This document shows, piece by piece, positions 1 through 9,794 of a stretch of DNA of 64,000 nt. How positions within the stretch are numbered: the stretch's first letter is position 1; each line of letters begins with the position of its first letter. The notes below the pieces were generated by a model. It was not told the origin of the DNA. It worked only from the letters and a program-made list of their open reading frames with translations, and made no database searches. The stretch is from positions 1 through 64,000 of the forward strand of contig JADMXW010000025.1 in the NCBI GenBank assembly GCA_015548865.1, given 5' to 3'. A program made the translations under genes and the position numbers. Source of the DNA: Serratia marcescens (GTDB taxonomy: Bacteria; Pseudomonadota; Gammaproteobacteria; Enterobacterales; Enterobacteriaceae).

Positions 1-171
1 ATAAACTGCACGCCGAGTGAAATGCAGATAGCGAATGCCGCGATGAAGTGCAGAGATTTTTTCCATCAATCTGGCGCACCATTAACTGCGGAGATGGTGA
101 GTGTTTTCATTGATGGGATGAAAGTCTTTTTAAACGAGCTAGACGCTCAACTAAGTACAAGCGGTGAATAG
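1..171 (+). CDS. C-terminal end of a TetR/AcrR-type transcriptional regulator (partial)
   Basis: Frame 1 is open from the first base of the window to a TAG at 169-171, giving the last 56 residues of a protein. The tail (…FFHQSGAPLTAEMVSVFIDG…) is an amphipathic helix pattern that looks like the C-terminal ligand-binding/dimerisation helices of TetR-family repressors. The DNA-binding domain lies outside the window, so the family call is tentative. Its neighbour on the right is the broken sap operon on the opposite strand, so this gene is part of whatever DNA was joined to sapC. Confidence 0.45.
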   Translation: MNCTPSEMQIANAAMKCRDFFHQSGAPLTAEMVSVFIDGMKVFLNELDAQLSTSGE

Positions 172-347
172 TTTTAGTCAGGAAACCGAGCGCATAACGT
201 CTGAGCATACTCGTTACCACTAGGATCAGGAATACCACAGAGTCATACTTTATGGCTGGGTGCGTACAGATGCCAGAACGTGAGGAGCCCAAACCGAAGG
301 TGATACACAGTAATGTTTACTGCAGTACCGTAGCAAACTAAACAAGA

Positions 348-374
348 GCGCCCGACGACAATGTTGGGCGCTTT
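348..374 (+). terminator. Rho-independent terminator after the partial regulator
   Basis: Arms GCGCCCGAC (348-356) and GTTGGGCGC (363-371) pair with a 6-nt loop and are followed by TTT. The 172-347 stretch before it holds no convincing gene. The hairpin lies between the regulator tail and the AT-rich sap junction. Confidence 0.6.
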
Positions 375-472
375 CACCATCATAAATGTTTTGTGTACAT
401 AGATGTGTGTTTAATGAGTTATTTTTATGGATTAATATTATTAACTTATTGATTTTTATATATTAACCAAAC

Positions 473-499
473 TTATAGGTATGGTCTATCGAAGGGCAT
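473..499 (-). pseudogene. sapC: sapC remnant: first four codons, then a junction
   Basis: On the minus strand an ATG at 499-497 overlaps the end of sapB exactly where sapC starts in related bacteria. It encodes M-P-F-D, matching the conserved SapC start (M-P-Y/F-D), then diverges at once into R-P-Y-L and a TAA (475-473). The DNA beyond is AT-rich and unrelated to sapC, and no sapD or sapF follows. Homology appears to stop at or just below position 488. This marks a deletion, inversion or insertion boundary, not a frameshift. Confidence 0.65.
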
Positions 500-1451
500 A
501 CCATTCCTTATGTTTCAGTGAATTCGCCATAGCGCCCCAAATATCGGACAACACATTGACCGTAATAACCATTGCGCCTACCACCATGACCCCAGCAGAG
601 ATAGCGGAGTAGTCTTGTTGACGGATGGCATCCACCAGCCAGCGCCCCAGACCCGGCCAACTGAACACTACCTCAGTAATAATAGCCAGCGTCAGCATGG
701 TGGAAAACTGAAGCCCTAACTGCGGGGCGATGGGAGGCAGCGCATTGCGCAACACATGGCGACGGATGATGGTCAGTCGTGACAGACCGCGGGTGGCCGC
801 CGCTTTGACATAATTCTTGTTGATCACATCGGTGGTACTGATCCGCATCAGACGAATGACCTCCATAGTGGGGCCGACTGCGAGAACAATGATGGGTAAA
901 ATCAAATGACGTATAGCACTTATCAGCATTTCATCCCGATAAGGTGAATGTGACAACCACGCGTCAATCAGCGCAAACCCGGTGACTGGCTCAACCTGAT
1001 AAAGTAGATCGAAACGTCCTGACACCGGCAACCAGCCAAGTTGGAGAGAGAACAACAGCGTTAGCAGCAGTGCCAGCCAGAATACCGGAAGCGAGAAGCC
1101 GATTAACGCGATGGCGCTAATGATAATATCGGGGGTTTTATTGCGCATCACCCCTGCGGTAACGCCGAGAGGGATGCCTACCAACAAGGAGAGAGAGAAC
1201 GCCAGCACACACAGCTCGATTGTAGCGGGAAGAACCTCTTTTAGTTGTCCACTGATCGACTCGCCATTGATGGATGAAATCCCCAGATCGCCGTGCAACA
1301 GGCTGCGCATAAAAAAGCCATAAGCATCAAACAGCATAGCGCCACCCAAGGGCGCGTTTGGCGTGTAATAACAAAGGCTAAATCCGACCAGCGTTAACAG
1401 CAGCAGTGTTATCAGCAATAGCAGCAGGCGGCGCAGGGTGAAAATGATCAT
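486..1451 (-). CDS. sapB: SapB, ABC-transporter permease of the Sap peptide/putrescine system
   Basis: This 321-aa inner-membrane permease has the same length as E. coli SapB. It belongs to the DppB/OppB permease group, with about six membrane segments. The EAA-type cytoplasmic loop is visible near residues 215-235 (…[20 protein letters not shown]…). Its start overlaps the sapA stop by 4 bp (ATGA), so the two are translationally coupled. The Sap transporter is linked to antimicrobial-peptide resistance and putrescine export in enterobacteria. The partner permease SapC and the ATPases SapD and SapF are absent downstream, so this permease is probably non-functional unless they lie elsewhere. 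Confidence 0.95.
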   Translation of the reverse strand: MIIFTLRRLLLLLITLLLLTLVGFSLCYYTPNAPLGGAMLFDAYGFFMRSLLHGDLGISSINGESISGQLKEVLPATIELCVLAFSLSLLVGIPLGVTAGVMRNKTPDIIISAIALIGFSLPVFWLALLLTLLFSLQLGWLPVSGRFDLLYQVEPVTGFALIDAWLSHSPYRDEMLISAIRHLILPIIVLAVGPTMEVIRLMRISTTDVINKNYVKAAATRGLSRLTIIRRHVLRNALPPIAPQLGLQFSTMLTLAIITEVVFSWPGLGRWLVDAIRQQDYSAISAGVMVVGAMVITVNVLSDIWGAMANSLKHKEWYALR

Positions 1452-3142
1452 GGCTGTTCTCCCTCCTGACCAACCTGGGGTGGGCCTTCCGGCGCGGGTT
1501 TCTCGCCAAACTCGCGGTATACTCCGGCGAAAGAGGCATTGCCGAACGGGCTTAATATCAGCCCCTTCATATCATAGCGGTAAGCGAGCATACGCAGGGA
1601 GGATGCCAGCGGCAACACCGGTAATTGTTGAGCCAGAATCTGCTGAGCCTGCTGATAATATTCGATGCGTTTTGCCAACTGCTGTGAGGTAAGGGCATTT
1701 TGCAATACGCTGTCAAACGTCGGATCACACCAGTGGGTGTAATTGGTTTGCGAGCGAATCGCGGCACAGCTGAGCAGTGGGCGAAAAAAACTGTCGGGAT
1801 CGTTACTGTCAGTGGTCCAGCCGGACAGGGTCAAATCGTGACTCATCTCCATCAGACGCGCTTCCTGAAAACGTCCCTCTACGGGCACAATCGTGACTTT
1901 GACTCCCACCTGCGCCAGATCGGCCTGGATCAACTCTGCGGTCTTCAGCGGACTGGGATTGTATGACTGCGACGCCACGGGTACCCAAAGCTTCAGGTTA
2001 AGATCTGTTGCGCCTAAGTCCGTCAGCACGCGGCGCGCTTCCTCTGGATTATATTCGGTAATGCGTGATTCGTTGTCATAGGCCCAGGATGCGCGAGGCA
2101 ACAGTGATGCTGCCGTTTCAGCGGTGCCGTAATAGATGGATTGCATTAAGCGATCGTTATTGATCGCCAGCGCGATGGCGCGGCGGATACGCATATCATC
2201 TAGTGGTGGCTTACGCACATTAAATGCCAGATAGGCGATGTTCATACCCGGACGCAGTGAGAGCCGCAGCCTGGGGTCGTTGCGCAAAATAGGTAACTGA
2301 TTGGCTGCGGGGTAAGCCAGCACATCACACTCACCAGTGAGCAATTTGGAAAGACGCCCGGTGCCCCCTACGCCCAAATCCACGACCACCTGCTGCATAC
2401 GCGGTTTGCCGCGCCAGTAATTATCATTGCGCATCAAACGCAGGTATTGCCCGCTGCGGAACTCTTCTAAACGATAGGGGCCGGTGCCGACGGGCTCTCG
2501 GTCTAGCTGCTCTTTTTTATCTTGTTTGATCAACTGCTGACCGTATTCAGCAGAAAGCACCGGTGCGTAGTGCGTCGCAAGGTGCCATAAGAAAGAGGCA
2601 TCCGGGCTGTTGAGGCGGATTTCCACTGAGTAGTCACCCAGTTTGCGTATGCTTTGCACCACATCGGCAAACTGTAAACTGGCAAAATAGGGGTATTCAC
2701 CGCCGTTCACATCATGATAGGGATGTGCTTTATCCAGCATACGTTGCAGGCTGAATATCACGTCATCGGCATTTAACATGCGCGTTGGCGTGAACCAGTC
2801 GGTGGTTTGAAACGGTACGTCGTGGCGCAGATAAAGGCGGTAAGTCGCCCCGTTATCCAAGACCTCCCAGCGCTGTGCCAGTTCAGGCATTAAGCGATAG
2901 GTATAAGGGTCCACATCCAGCAGCCGATCATAAAGCTGTGCCGCGAGTGTATCGATAATCACGCCGCTGCGCGCCATTTGCGGGTTAAAGGTATTGACTA
3001 CGCCGTTGACGCAGTACACAAAACCGCTGTGGCGGATATCTTCCCGCTGCGCCTTACCGGGGGCCGTTGCGAAAGCGGTCCCTATCAGGCAGGCAGAAAA
3101 CAGCGCGCCTATTTTTAACAGACAGGAGGTGTATCCAGACAT
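1448..3142 (-). CDS. sapA: SapA, periplasmic peptide-binding protein
   Basis: The protein is 564 aa (E. coli SapA about 547), with an N-terminal signal peptide ending near A-F-A/T-A (residues 23-27). It has the SBP_bac_5 (OppA/DppA) fold, including the recognisable V-G-T-G-P-Y-R segment near residue 218. The C-terminal tail is Pro/Gly/Glu-rich and longer than in E. coli. It is first in the sapAB operon. The 290 bp upstream (3143-3431) separates it from a divergent gene and must hold its promoter; I see no confident operator there. Confidence 0.95.
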   Translation of the reverse strand: MSGYTSCLLKIGALFSACLIGTAFATAPGKAQREDIRHSGFVYCVNGVVNTFNPQMARSGVIIDTLAAQLYDRLLDVDPYTYRLMPELAQRWEVLDNGATYRLYLRHDVPFQTTDWFTPTRMLNADDVIFSLQRMLDKAHPYHDVNGGEYPYFASLQFADVVQSIRKLGDYSVEIRLNSPDASFLWHLATHYAPVLSAEYGQQLIKQDKKEQLDREPVGTGPYRLEEFRSGQYLRLMRNDNYWRGKPRMQQVVVDLGVGGTGRLSKLLTGECDVLAYPAANQLPILRNDPRLRLSLRPGMNIAYLAFNVRKPPLDDMRIRRAIALAINNDRLMQSIYYGTAETAASLLPRASWAYDNESRITEYNPEEARRVLTDLGATDLNLKLWVPVASQSYNPSPLKTAELIQADLAQVGVKVTIVPVEGRFQEARLMEMSHDLTLSGWTTDSNDPDSFFRPLLSCAAIRSQTNYTHWCDPTFDSVLQNALTSQQLAKRIEYYQQAQQILAQQLPVLPLASSLRMLAYRYDMKGLILSPFGNASFAGVYREFGEKPAPEGPPQVGQEGEQP

Positions 3143-3431
3143 ACGATGCGCTTTAGTTGGCTGAAAATCAGAGTTGTCATTATAGGAGTGTACCGCACTC
3201 TGCTAAAGCTCCCCACTCTGTAGATGCTCACCTGCTGTATTTTCCGCCAAATTCGGGAAAATGCGGTCCTAAATGGGGTGTCAGATGTCCTCATCGTTGC
3301 GCGAGAGAGTGCTACCTCACGAAATGATAACCTTTGTTATCTTTTCTCTAAGAAATGAATGCTAACTGCCGTTATACAAAAGATAACCCTGAATGGGCCA
3401 CGAAAATGCAAGATAACAGGGAGAATAGCGC

Positions 3432-4307
3432 GTGAGTGTGATTTCAGCCTACTCGTCAGCCTTACCATCAACGACAACGTACGATGCCACAAATAAGATT
3501 TCTGAATCTGATGCCGTTTTGGTCGGACGACAAAAGGCCATGGCGGCGTTAGCCTCGGTAGACTTGACTCTATCGCCTGAAGCGTTAGCGCGCCTTAAGC
3601 AAGATTTTGCAAATGCGACGCCTCCGAGCCCAGAAGCGCAGGAAGCGGCCAAGAAACAGATGTTGGAGATGAGGAATACTTATCTTGATGAATTGGAACG
3701 CAGAGCGCCTGGAGTGACGCACCCGCTATACAGCACAGTGGGCTCCGATGTTTCATTGACGGATTTTCGCGCTTTTTTTGCTCTGGCACCGAATGCTACG
3801 CGTGAGTCAACTCGAGTATTAGCGGATGCGCTTCATGACGCAGTGACCATTCCGCTTGAGAGTTCGACAGACAGCACCCAGGCTGCGGGTATTGCTCTGA
3901 TGCGGGAGAAGCTGGATTTCATTAACACTAACTACATTCCTGAAGAGTATCAAGCGCAGGTCTGTGCTGATATTGATAACTATATGGAACGGCAACTGAC
4001 AGCGCGTGATAACAGCATGAAGCGAATGCTGGATAATGAATTAGTGTATGCCAAGTTCTTGAAAGATGAGCCTCGTATAGAAGAAGCGCAGGAGAACGTT
4101 AACGCCTATGCGCAGGGCAACTACCGTGCTCAGATAGAGATCGGGCAGGTGATGGCGATAAGCGAAAGCACAGAGGAACCGGAAGTCATGACTGATAAGC
4201 TGACCCAGTGGTATTCGCAGATATCTTACCGCGATGCAGAGCAGGACGAACAGTTTGATACGCTGATATCCAGTTGGCAGCAGTTCGTTAAAAAGTATCA
4301 ACGATAG
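3432..4307 (+). CDS. Unrecognised 291-aa hydrophilic protein
   Basis: I do not recognise this protein. It begins at GTG 3432 after an AGGGAG ribosome site. It has no signal peptide or membrane segment, and a Ser/Thr-rich, low-charge N-terminus of about 25 residues. The rest is largely helical and acidic, with a short Pro/Ser linker near residue 62. It stands alone between sapA and pspF, where E. coli has no gene, is divergent from sapA and convergent with pspF, and has its own terminator. The Ser/Thr-rich leader resembles type III secretion substrates, but this is only a compositional hint; a cytosolic accessory protein is equally possible. Confidence 0.75.
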   Translation: MSVISAYSSALPSTTTYDATNKISESDAVLVGRQKAMAALASVDLTLSPEALARLKQDFANATPPSPEAQEAAKKQMLEMRNTYLDELERRAPGVTHPLYSTVGSDVSLTDFRAFFALAPNATRESTRVLADALHDAVTIPLESSTDSTQAAGIALMREKLDFINTNYIPEEYQAQVCADIDNYMERQLTARDNSMKRMLDNELVYAKFLKDEPRIEEAQENVNAYAQGNYRAQIEIGQVMAISESTEEPEVMTDKLTQWYSQISYRDAEQDEQFDTLISSWQQFVKKYQR

Positions 4308-4467
4308 AGAAGAACCCTACCGTTACTATGGAAATGAGAAATATTCTCAACAAAGTGCTTTACAACTGATACTGATAACTATTATCATTCATCTCGCACT
4401 CCAGAAGGCTTCTTGTAAGCGCGGAAGGGGAGCACGACATTGCTCACATTGCTTCCAGTATTATTTT

Positions 4468-4492
4468 AGCCAGCGTTTGCTGGCTTTTTTTT
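4468..4492 (+). terminator. Rho-independent terminator of the 291-aa orphan
   Basis: AGCCAGC (4468-4474) and GCTGGCT (4479-4485) form a stem with a GTTT loop, followed by eight T residues. It ends the plus-strand orphan just before the convergent pspF stop. Confidence 0.85.
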
Positions 4493-4501
4493 GCCTGCAA
4501 T

Positions 4502-5494
4502 TTACGCCTCACCGCTGGTGATATCGTGTTTTTTTAACAGCCCGCGCAACTGGTGGTAGGTTAATCCCAACAGCGTTGCTGCCTTACGCTGGTTAAAACG
4601 CGCTTGAGACAACGCCTTCTCAATGAGCGATTTTTCCTGTGTCTGCTGCCATTCACGCAGTGCCAGTGGTAAACGCGGCAGGGCAGAATCAACGCAAATT
4701 GGAGAAACGGGTGTTTCAGCGGTGCGTTGAAAGGGGTTAATAATAATGGTATCCAAGGGTTCGCCTGCTGCGCCATGCCGATACACCGAGCGTTCAACCA
4801 CGTTTTTGAGTTCCCGCACGTTGCCGGGCCAGGCATAATTTAACAAGGTATCACGGGCGCGCGCAGAAAATCCGGTGAACAGAGGGAGTTGTAATTCCCG
4901 ACACATCTGTATGGCGAAGTGCTCAGCTAATAACATGATGTCCTGCTGACGTTCACGCAGCGGTGGCAGTTGCACTACATCAAAGGCGAGCCTGTCCAGC
5001 AGGTCCGCACGAAACTTGCCTGCGGTAGCGAGTGCGGGCAAATCTTCATTAGTGGCACACACCAGACGCACATCAACTTGGAGCGGTTGGCTTCCTCCCA
5101 CGCGCTCAAGCACGCCATATTCGATCACGCGCAATAGTTTTTCCTGCACCAGCATGGGGGCTGTAGCCAACTCATCGAGAAACAGCGTGCCACCGTCCGC
5201 ACGTTCGAAACGTCCCAGATGACGACGCTGCGCACCGGTGAATGCCCCCGCTTCATGACCAAACAGTTCTGAATCGAGCAGATTCTCATTAAGTGCTGCG
5301 CAGTTAAGGGAAATAAACGGACCTTGCCAACGTGGTGAAAGATAATGCAAGCGGCTGGCAATTAACTCTTTACCGGTTCCACGCTCTCCTAACACCAGCA
5401 CAGGTTTGGTCAACTGTGCCAATTGCGAAACTTGCTCCAGCATCTCAACAAAACTGTTGGCTTCGCCCAGCAGATTTTCTTGGCCTTTTTCCAT
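4502..5494 (-). CDS. pspF: PspF, sigma54 activator of the phage-shock operon
   Basis: This 330-aa bacterial enhancer-binding protein lacks a receiver domain. The AAA+ domain carries Walker A G-E-R-G-T-G-K-E at residues 36-43, the sigma54-contacting G-A-F-T-G-A loop at 83-88 and a Walker B motif (F-L-D-E). A Fis-type helix-turn-helix occupies the last 45 residues. It is transcribed divergently from pspA, as in E. coli. PspF drives the sigma54 promoter of pspA and is held inactive by PspA until envelope stress. All activator motifs are intact. Confidence 0.97.
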   Translation of the reverse strand: MEKGQENLLGEANSFVEMLEQVSQLAQLTKPVLVLGERGTGKELIASRLHYLSPRWQGPFISLNCAALNENLLDSELFGHEAGAFTGAQRRHLGRFERADGGTLFLDELATAPMLVQEKLLRVIEYGVLERVGGSQPLQVDVRLVCATNEDLPALATAGKFRADLLDRLAFDVVQLPPLRERQQDIMLLAEHFAIQMCRELQLPLFTGFSARARDTLLNYAWPGNVRELKNVVERSVYRHGAAGEPLDTIIINPFQRTAETPVSPICVDSALPRLPLALREWQQTQEKSLIEKALSQARFNQRKAATLLGLTYHQLRGLLKKHDITSGEA

Positions 5495-5621
5495 TGTCTA
5501 TCGCTCGTTATTGCGGTTAATTTTGCTAACTGTTGGTGTATTTCGCTAATTTATCTGATGCGTGAGAATTGTCAAAAAAATAATATTCAATGTTTACAAT
5601 AAGATATGGATTTCATCCGGA

Positions 5622-5638
5622 TTGGCACGCATCTTGTA
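5622..5638 (+). promoter_or_regulatory. Sigma54 (-24/-12) promoter of pspABC
   Basis: TTGGCACGCATCTTGTA has GG at 5624-5625 and G at 5636, which is the GG-N10-G spacing of sigma54 promoters. It closely matches the E. coli pspA promoter. PspF sites would be expected upstream in 5495-5600. An A/T-rich stretch at about 5573-5600 could hold the IHF site, but I cannot fix its position. Confidence 0.9.
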
Positions 5639-5770
5639 ATAGCAATAGCGAGTAATAACAATCGCGAGTAATCGCGGTCGCCAATGATTCGGTTGTCGTC
5701 ATCAGGCATGAGCGATGGACACCACCCACTAGTGCATTACGCGCTGTGATATGACCAAGAGGACACTGTA

Positions 5771-6436
5771 ATGGGTATTTTTTCTCGTTTTGCCGATATC
5801 GTGAACGCGAACATCAATTCGTTACTGGACAAAGCGGAAGATCCGCAAAAACTGGTGCGCTTGATGATTCAGGAAATGGAGGACACACTGGTTGAAGTGC
5901 GTTCCACGTCTGCGCGAGCGCTGGCGGAGAAAAAACAGATTGCGCGCCGCGTAGAGCAGGCTGAGTCTCAACAAGCGCAATGGCAGGAAAAAGCGGAACT
6001 GGCGCTGCGTAAAGAGAAAGACGATCTGGCGCGTGCTGCGCTGATTGAAAAACAGAAACTGGCTGATGTGATTGCCGTGCTTGGCCGCGAGGCCGAAAAT
6101 GTGGATGAGACGTTGACGCGCATGAAGCGTGAAATTGGTGAGTTAGAAAACAAACTCACGGAAACGCGAGCGCGCCAGCAAGCGCTTACGCTGCGCCATC
6201 AGGCGGCCTCTTCATCAAGGGATGTGCGTCGTCAACTCGACAGCGGTAAACTGGATGAAGCTATGGCCCGTTTTGAACAATTCGAACGTCGCATCGATTC
6301 GATGGAAGCTGAAGCTGAGAGCGTTGGTTTTGGTAAACAAAAATCACTCGATCAGCAATTTGCCGAATTGCAGGCTGATGACGAGATCAGCGCTCAATTG
6401 GCAGCATTAAAAGCAAAAATCAAACCGGAAGCCTGA
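5771..6436 (+). CDS. pspA: PspA, phage-shock effector and PspF inhibitor
   Basis: This 221-aa protein of the PspA/IM30/ESCRT-III family (E. coli 222 aa) is almost entirely coiled coil after a short N-terminal amphipathic helix ([10 protein letters not shown]). It binds stressed inner membrane through the N-terminal helix and, in the resting state, binds PspF and blocks its ATPase. It is the first gene of the sigma54-driven operon, about 130 bp downstream of the -12 element, and starts at an ATG after an AGAGGACA ribosome site. Confidence 0.97.
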   Translation: MGIFSRFADIVNANINSLLDKAEDPQKLVRLMIQEMEDTLVEVRSTSARALAEKKQIARRVEQAESQQAQWQEKAELALRKEKDDLARAALIEKQKLADVIAVLGREAENVDETLTRMKREIGELENKLTETRARQQALTLRHQAASSSRDVRRQLDSGKLDEAMARFEQFERRIDSMEAEAESVGFGKQKSLDQQFAELQADDEISAQLAALKAKIKPEA

Positions 6437-6494
6437 TGGCTGCCGGTCTTTCGGGCCGCTCGCACCACATTAACAAGCCTATCAAGGAGATATA

Positions 6495-6737
6495 ATGAGC
6501 GCTTTGTTTCTTGCCATCCCATTGACCATTTTCATGTTGTTCGTGGCCCCGGTATGGCTCTGGCTGCACTACAGTCAACGCAAGCAACGTGATGCTGCGC
6601 AGGGAGAGGCATCCTGGGGACAAAGCGATCTCCAACGACTGGCCGCGCTGTCTCAAGAGGCGAAACAGATGCGTGAGCGGATCCAGGCATTGGAAGAGAT
6701 TCTGGATGCAGAACATCCCCAATGGAGACAATCCTGA
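6495..6737 (+). CDS. pspB: PspB, phage-shock membrane sensor subunit
   Basis: This 80-aa protein has one N-terminal membrane helix (about residues 3-25), a W-x-H-Y basic stretch and a C-terminal coiled coil. It is a typical PspB (E. coli 74 aa). With PspC it senses envelope stress and draws PspA away from PspF. It lies 58 bp after pspA behind an AAGGAGAT ribosome site. Its TGA overlaps the pspC ATG by one base. Confidence 0.95.
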   Translation: MSALFLAIPLTIFMLFVAPVWLWLHYSQRKQRDAAQGEASWGQSDLQRLAALSQEAKQMRERIQALEEILDAEHPQWRQS

Positions 6738-7120
6738 TGAAAGGGAAACTTAACGCAATGATTAACTCACACGGGCGCAAGCTTTATCGTTTGCCGCAAG
6801 AGGGCATGCTTAAAGGCGTTTGTGCAGGTCTGGCACGCTATCTGGATGTCCCAGTGAAACTGCTGCGTATCATTGTGGTGCTATCGCTGTTCTTTGGCCT
6901 GTTTTTCTTTACGCTGGTGGCCTATATCGTATTGACGTTTGTTCTCGATCCGGCACCGGCTGGCGCTTATGACGATGACGACGCTACTGCTGTGCGTCCA
7001 AGCCAGACGTTGAATGAGGCCGATGCGGTGCTCCGCGCCAGTGAAGCGCGTTTGCGTGACATGGAGCGCTATGTCACCTCGGATACCTTTGTGGTACAGA
7101 GCCGTTTTCGCCAGCTGTGA
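6737..7120 (+). CDS. pspC: PspC, phage-shock membrane sensor subunit
   Basis: PspC-domain protein with the signature G-M-L-K-G-V-C-A-G-L-A-R-Y-L-D-V-P followed by a membrane helix and a cytoplasmic helical tail (E. coli 119 aa). I start it at ATG 6737, which overlaps the pspB stop and sits 8 nt after GGAGA, giving 127 aa. An in-frame ATG at 6722 lies inside pspB with no ribosome site. The residue run D-D-D-D-A after the membrane segment is acidic. pspD and pspE are absent downstream. Confidence 0.93.
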   Translation: MKGKLNAMINSHGRKLYRLPQEGMLKGVCAGLARYLDVPVKLLRIIVVLSLFFGLFFFTLVAYIVLTFVLDPAPAGAYDDDDATAVRPSQTLNEADAVLRASEARLRDMERYVTSDTFVVQSRFRQL

Positions 7121-7127
7121 TACTGTT

Positions 7128-7143
7128 TATACCCTAAATAATT
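7128..7143 (+). repeat. Solo end of the TATACCCTAAATAATT repeat
   Basis: The 16 bases TATACCCTAAATAATT are identical to one terminus of the long repeats at 36510, 42729 and 47652. The rest of the element is missing. It lies in the 60-bp gap between pspC and ycjX and is likely a relic. Confidence 0.6.
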
Positions 7144-7183
7144 TGATGACAAACTACCCTCAGGTATGAAAAGGAGTGACGGA

Positions 7184-8599
7184 TTGCCCCTACAGCAACC
7201 TTTGCAACATTTACAGCATGAGTTTGAAGCCCTGGTGAACCGCGGAGTGGATCGTCAACTGCGGTTGGCCGTTACCGGGCTGAGTCGCAGTGGTAAAACG
7301 GCGTTCATAACGGGATTTGTCAATCAGCTACTCAATATACACAACGGCGCGCAGTTACCGCTTTTTTCCGCCGTGCGGGAAGGGCGGTTGCTGGGCACAA
7401 AGCGGGTGCCACAGCGTAATCTCGCCGTACCGCGTTTTGCCTACGATGAAGGTATCGTGTCTCTGTTTGGCGATCCGCCGCAGTGGCCGACGCCGACGCG
7501 GGGCGTCAGCGAGATCTGTCTGGCTCTACGTTATCGATCCAACGATTCGCTGCTGCGTCACTTCAAGGAAACCTCCACGCTCTATCTGGAGATCGTCGAT
7601 TATCCCGGCGAATGGCTATTAGACCTTCCTCTGCTGGAACAAAATTATCTCGCCTGGTCGCGGCAAATGCTCGGGCTGTTACAAGGTGAACGGGCGCTTT
7701 GGGCCAAGCCTTGGCTTGACCTGTGCGACAAGCTCGATCCACAAGCACCGGCGGATGAGAATCTGCTGGCAGAGATTGCGCAGCGCTACACCGATTACCT
7801 GCTGCGCTGCAAGCAGGAGGGGCTTCATTTTATTCAACCGGGGCGTTTTGTGCTGCCTGGCGATTTAGCGGGCGCGCCGGTACTGCAATTTTTCCCGTGG
7901 CCACAGGCCCAACAGTTGGGAGACGCTGCGCTGGCACAAGCGGATGAAAAAAGCACGCTCGGCATGCTGCGCCGCCGCTATGACTACTACTGTCAGTCGG
8001 TAGTCAAGGGTTTCTACAAGAACTACTTTTCACGTTTTGACCGTCAGATTGTGCTGGTAGATTGCTTGCAACCGCTCAATCGCGGCCTGCACGCATTTAC
8101 CGATATGCGCCTGGCGCTGACGCAGTTGATGCAAAGTTTTCATTATGGCAAACGCACTTTACTACGCCGTTTATTTTCGCCGTGTATCGACAAATTAATG
8201 TTTGCCGCCAGTAAAGCGGACCATATTACGGCGGATCAGCACGCGAATCTGGTGTCGCTGTTGCAGCAACTGGTGCAGGAAGCCTGGCAGAACGCTGCGT
8301 TTGAAGGGATCACGATGGATTGCGCGGGTATTGCGTCGGTACAATCCACTCAAAGTGGTATCGTGGAATACCACGGGCAGAACCTACCGGCGTTGCGTGG
8401 TCACCGCCTCAGTGATGGGGAACCGCTGACGCTCTATCCCGGTGAGGTGCCCTCGCGTTTGCCTGGGGCCGCTTTCTGGCAGCAGCAGGGCTTCCATTTT
8501 GAGGCATTTCGACCGCAAGTGATGAACATAGATACGCCGTTGCCCCATATTCGTCTGGACAGCGTTATGGAATTTTTATTGGGGGATAAATTGCGATGA
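7184..8599 (+). CDS. ycjX: YcjX, P-loop GTPase-like protein associated with the Psp regulon
   Basis: This is a DUF463/YcjX family protein. The P-loop [10 protein letters not shown] lies about 33-42 residues from the start, followed by the family motifs P-T-P-T-R-G-V-S-E and D-Y-P-G-E-W-L-L-D (switch region). I prefer TTG 7184, which has AAGGAG seven bases upstream (471 aa; E. coli 465). An in-frame ATG at 7166 would overlap that ribosome site and has none of its own. It overlaps ycjF by 4 bp. In E. coli ycjXF is part of the PspF-controlled set; the molecular role is not settled. Confidence 0.93.
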   Translation: MPLQQPLQHLQHEFEALVNRGVDRQLRLAVTGLSRSGKTAFITGFVNQLLNIHNGAQLPLFSAVREGRLLGTKRVPQRNLAVPRFAYDEGIVSLFGDPPQWPTPTRGVSEICLALRYRSNDSLLRHFKETSTLYLEIVDYPGEWLLDLPLLEQNYLAWSRQMLGLLQGERALWAKPWLDLCDKLDPQAPADENLLAEIAQRYTDYLLRCKQEGLHFIQPGRFVLPGDLAGAPVLQFFPWPQAQQLGDAALAQADEKSTLGMLRRRYDYYCQSVVKGFYKNYFSRFDRQIVLVDCLQPLNRGLHAFTDMRLALTQLMQSFHYGKRTLLRRLFSPCIDKLMFAASKADHITADQHANLVSLLQQLVQEAWQNAAFEGITMDCAGIASVQSTQSGIVEYHGQNLPALRGHRLSDGEPLTLYPGEVPSRLPGAAFWQQQGFHFEAFRPQVMNIDTPLPHIRLDSVMEFLLGDKLR

Positions 8600-9654
8600 G
8601 TGAACCGCTAAAGCCGCGCATCACCTTTGACGATGATGCGCCCCCGGTAACACCTCCTACGTTACGCAGTACGGTTGCCTTTGATGACGAAGCATCCCGT
8701 CATTTTTCACCGACGGTGGAGGAAGAGGTGCTGAGCAGCGAGGGGGAAGCAGAAGCTGCTGTAGAGGCGGCATTGCGGCCTCGCCGTAGCCTGTGGCGCA
8801 AGCTGGTGATCGCAGGAATTACCTTATTCGGTGCCAGTGCGGTCGCGCAGGGTATTCAATCGGTGCATTCAGCTTGGGTAGAGCAGCAGTGGATAACGTT
8901 GGGAGGGCTGGCTGCTGGTTGCATGATCGTGGCTGCTGGCGCGGGCGCCCTCGTTGCAGAATGGCGACGTTTGTACCGCTTGCGTGCTCGTGCTGAGGCT
9001 CGTGACAAAGCGCGCGAGTTGCTTAACAGTCATGGCGTTGGCCAGGGACGACATTTCTGTGAAAAATTGGCGCAGCAGGCAGGATTGGATGATGGACATC
9101 CGGCCTTACAACGTTGGCGCGCCTCATTACATGAAACCCACAATGACAAAGAAGTACTGGTACTCTACGCAAACCTGGTGCAACCGGTGCTGGATAATCG
9201 TGCTCGTCGAGAGATTAGCCGGTCGGCTGCCGAATCTACGCTAATGATTGCAGTCAGTCCGCTGGCGTTGGTGGACATGGCCTTTATCGCCTGGCGTAAT
9301 TTACGCCTGATTAACCGGATTGCGGCGATCTACGGTATTGAACTGGGTTATTTTAGCCGTATTCGCTTGTTCAAGTTAGTGTTGCTGAACATCGCTTTCG
9401 CGGGGGCATCAGAAATGGTGCGTGAAATCGGTTTGGACTGGATGTCCCAAGATCTTGCCGCGCGCCTGTCAGCCCGTGCTGCACAGGGAATTGGTGCCGG
9501 ATTGCTGACCGCACGCTTGGGTATCAAAGCGATGGAACTCTGCCGGCCCTTACCTTGGTTGGATGATAAACCGCAGCTAGGGGATTTCAGGCGTGAATTA
9601 ATCGGGCAGATAAAGACGGTAGTGCAAAAAAAATCTCCTTCGACCCCGCAGTAG
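8596..9654 (+). CDS. ycjF: YcjF, DUF697 inner-membrane protein
   Basis: The 352-aa protein (E. coli YcjF 353) has an acidic N-terminal cytosolic region of about 70 residues, then two membrane helices (about 72-92 and 98-120) and a C-terminal DUF697 domain. The start overlaps ycjX (ATGA), so the pair is coupled. It belongs to the stress-linked psp-ycjXF block. Function is unknown beyond co-regulation with Psp. Confidence 0.93.
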   Translation: MSEPLKPRITFDDDAPPVTPPTLRSTVAFDDEASRHFSPTVEEEVLSSEGEAEAAVEAALRPRRSLWRKLVIAGITLFGASAVAQGIQSVHSAWVEQQWITLGGLAAGCMIVAAGAGALVAEWRRLYRLRARAEARDKARELLNSHGVGQGRHFCEKLAQQAGLDDGHPALQRWRASLHETHNDKEVLVLYANLVQPVLDNRARREISRSAAESTLMIAVSPLALVDMAFIAWRNLRLINRIAAIYGIELGYFSRIRLFKLVLLNIAFAGASEMVREIGLDWMSQDLAARLSARAAQGIGAGLLTARLGIKAMELCRPLPWLDDKPQLGDFRRELIGQIKTVVQKKSPSTPQ

Positions 9655-9700
9655 TCCGCAGAACAGACTGAAATACCGCCTACTGGAAAAAAGATGTTGC

Positions 9701-9726
9701 CACCTGTCAACTTTTGCTGACAGGTG
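9701..9726 (+). terminator. Hairpin after ycjF
   Basis: CACCTGTCA (9701-9709) and TGACAGGTG (9718-9726) form a perfect 9-bp stem followed by TCTTC. The T tract is weak, so termination may be partial. Confidence 0.5.
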
Positions 9727-9794
9727 TCTTCATCCGTGGGATGTGACGCGGTATGATGCCCGTGGTATCCATTCTCCTCGAAAGGTAGCTGTTA

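Noticed and set aside
107..292. Minus-strand 61-codon ORF with a hydrophobic centre
   Set aside because: It overlaps the regulator tail antisense, has no ribosome site and no recognised homology; the hydrophobic run is probably chance.
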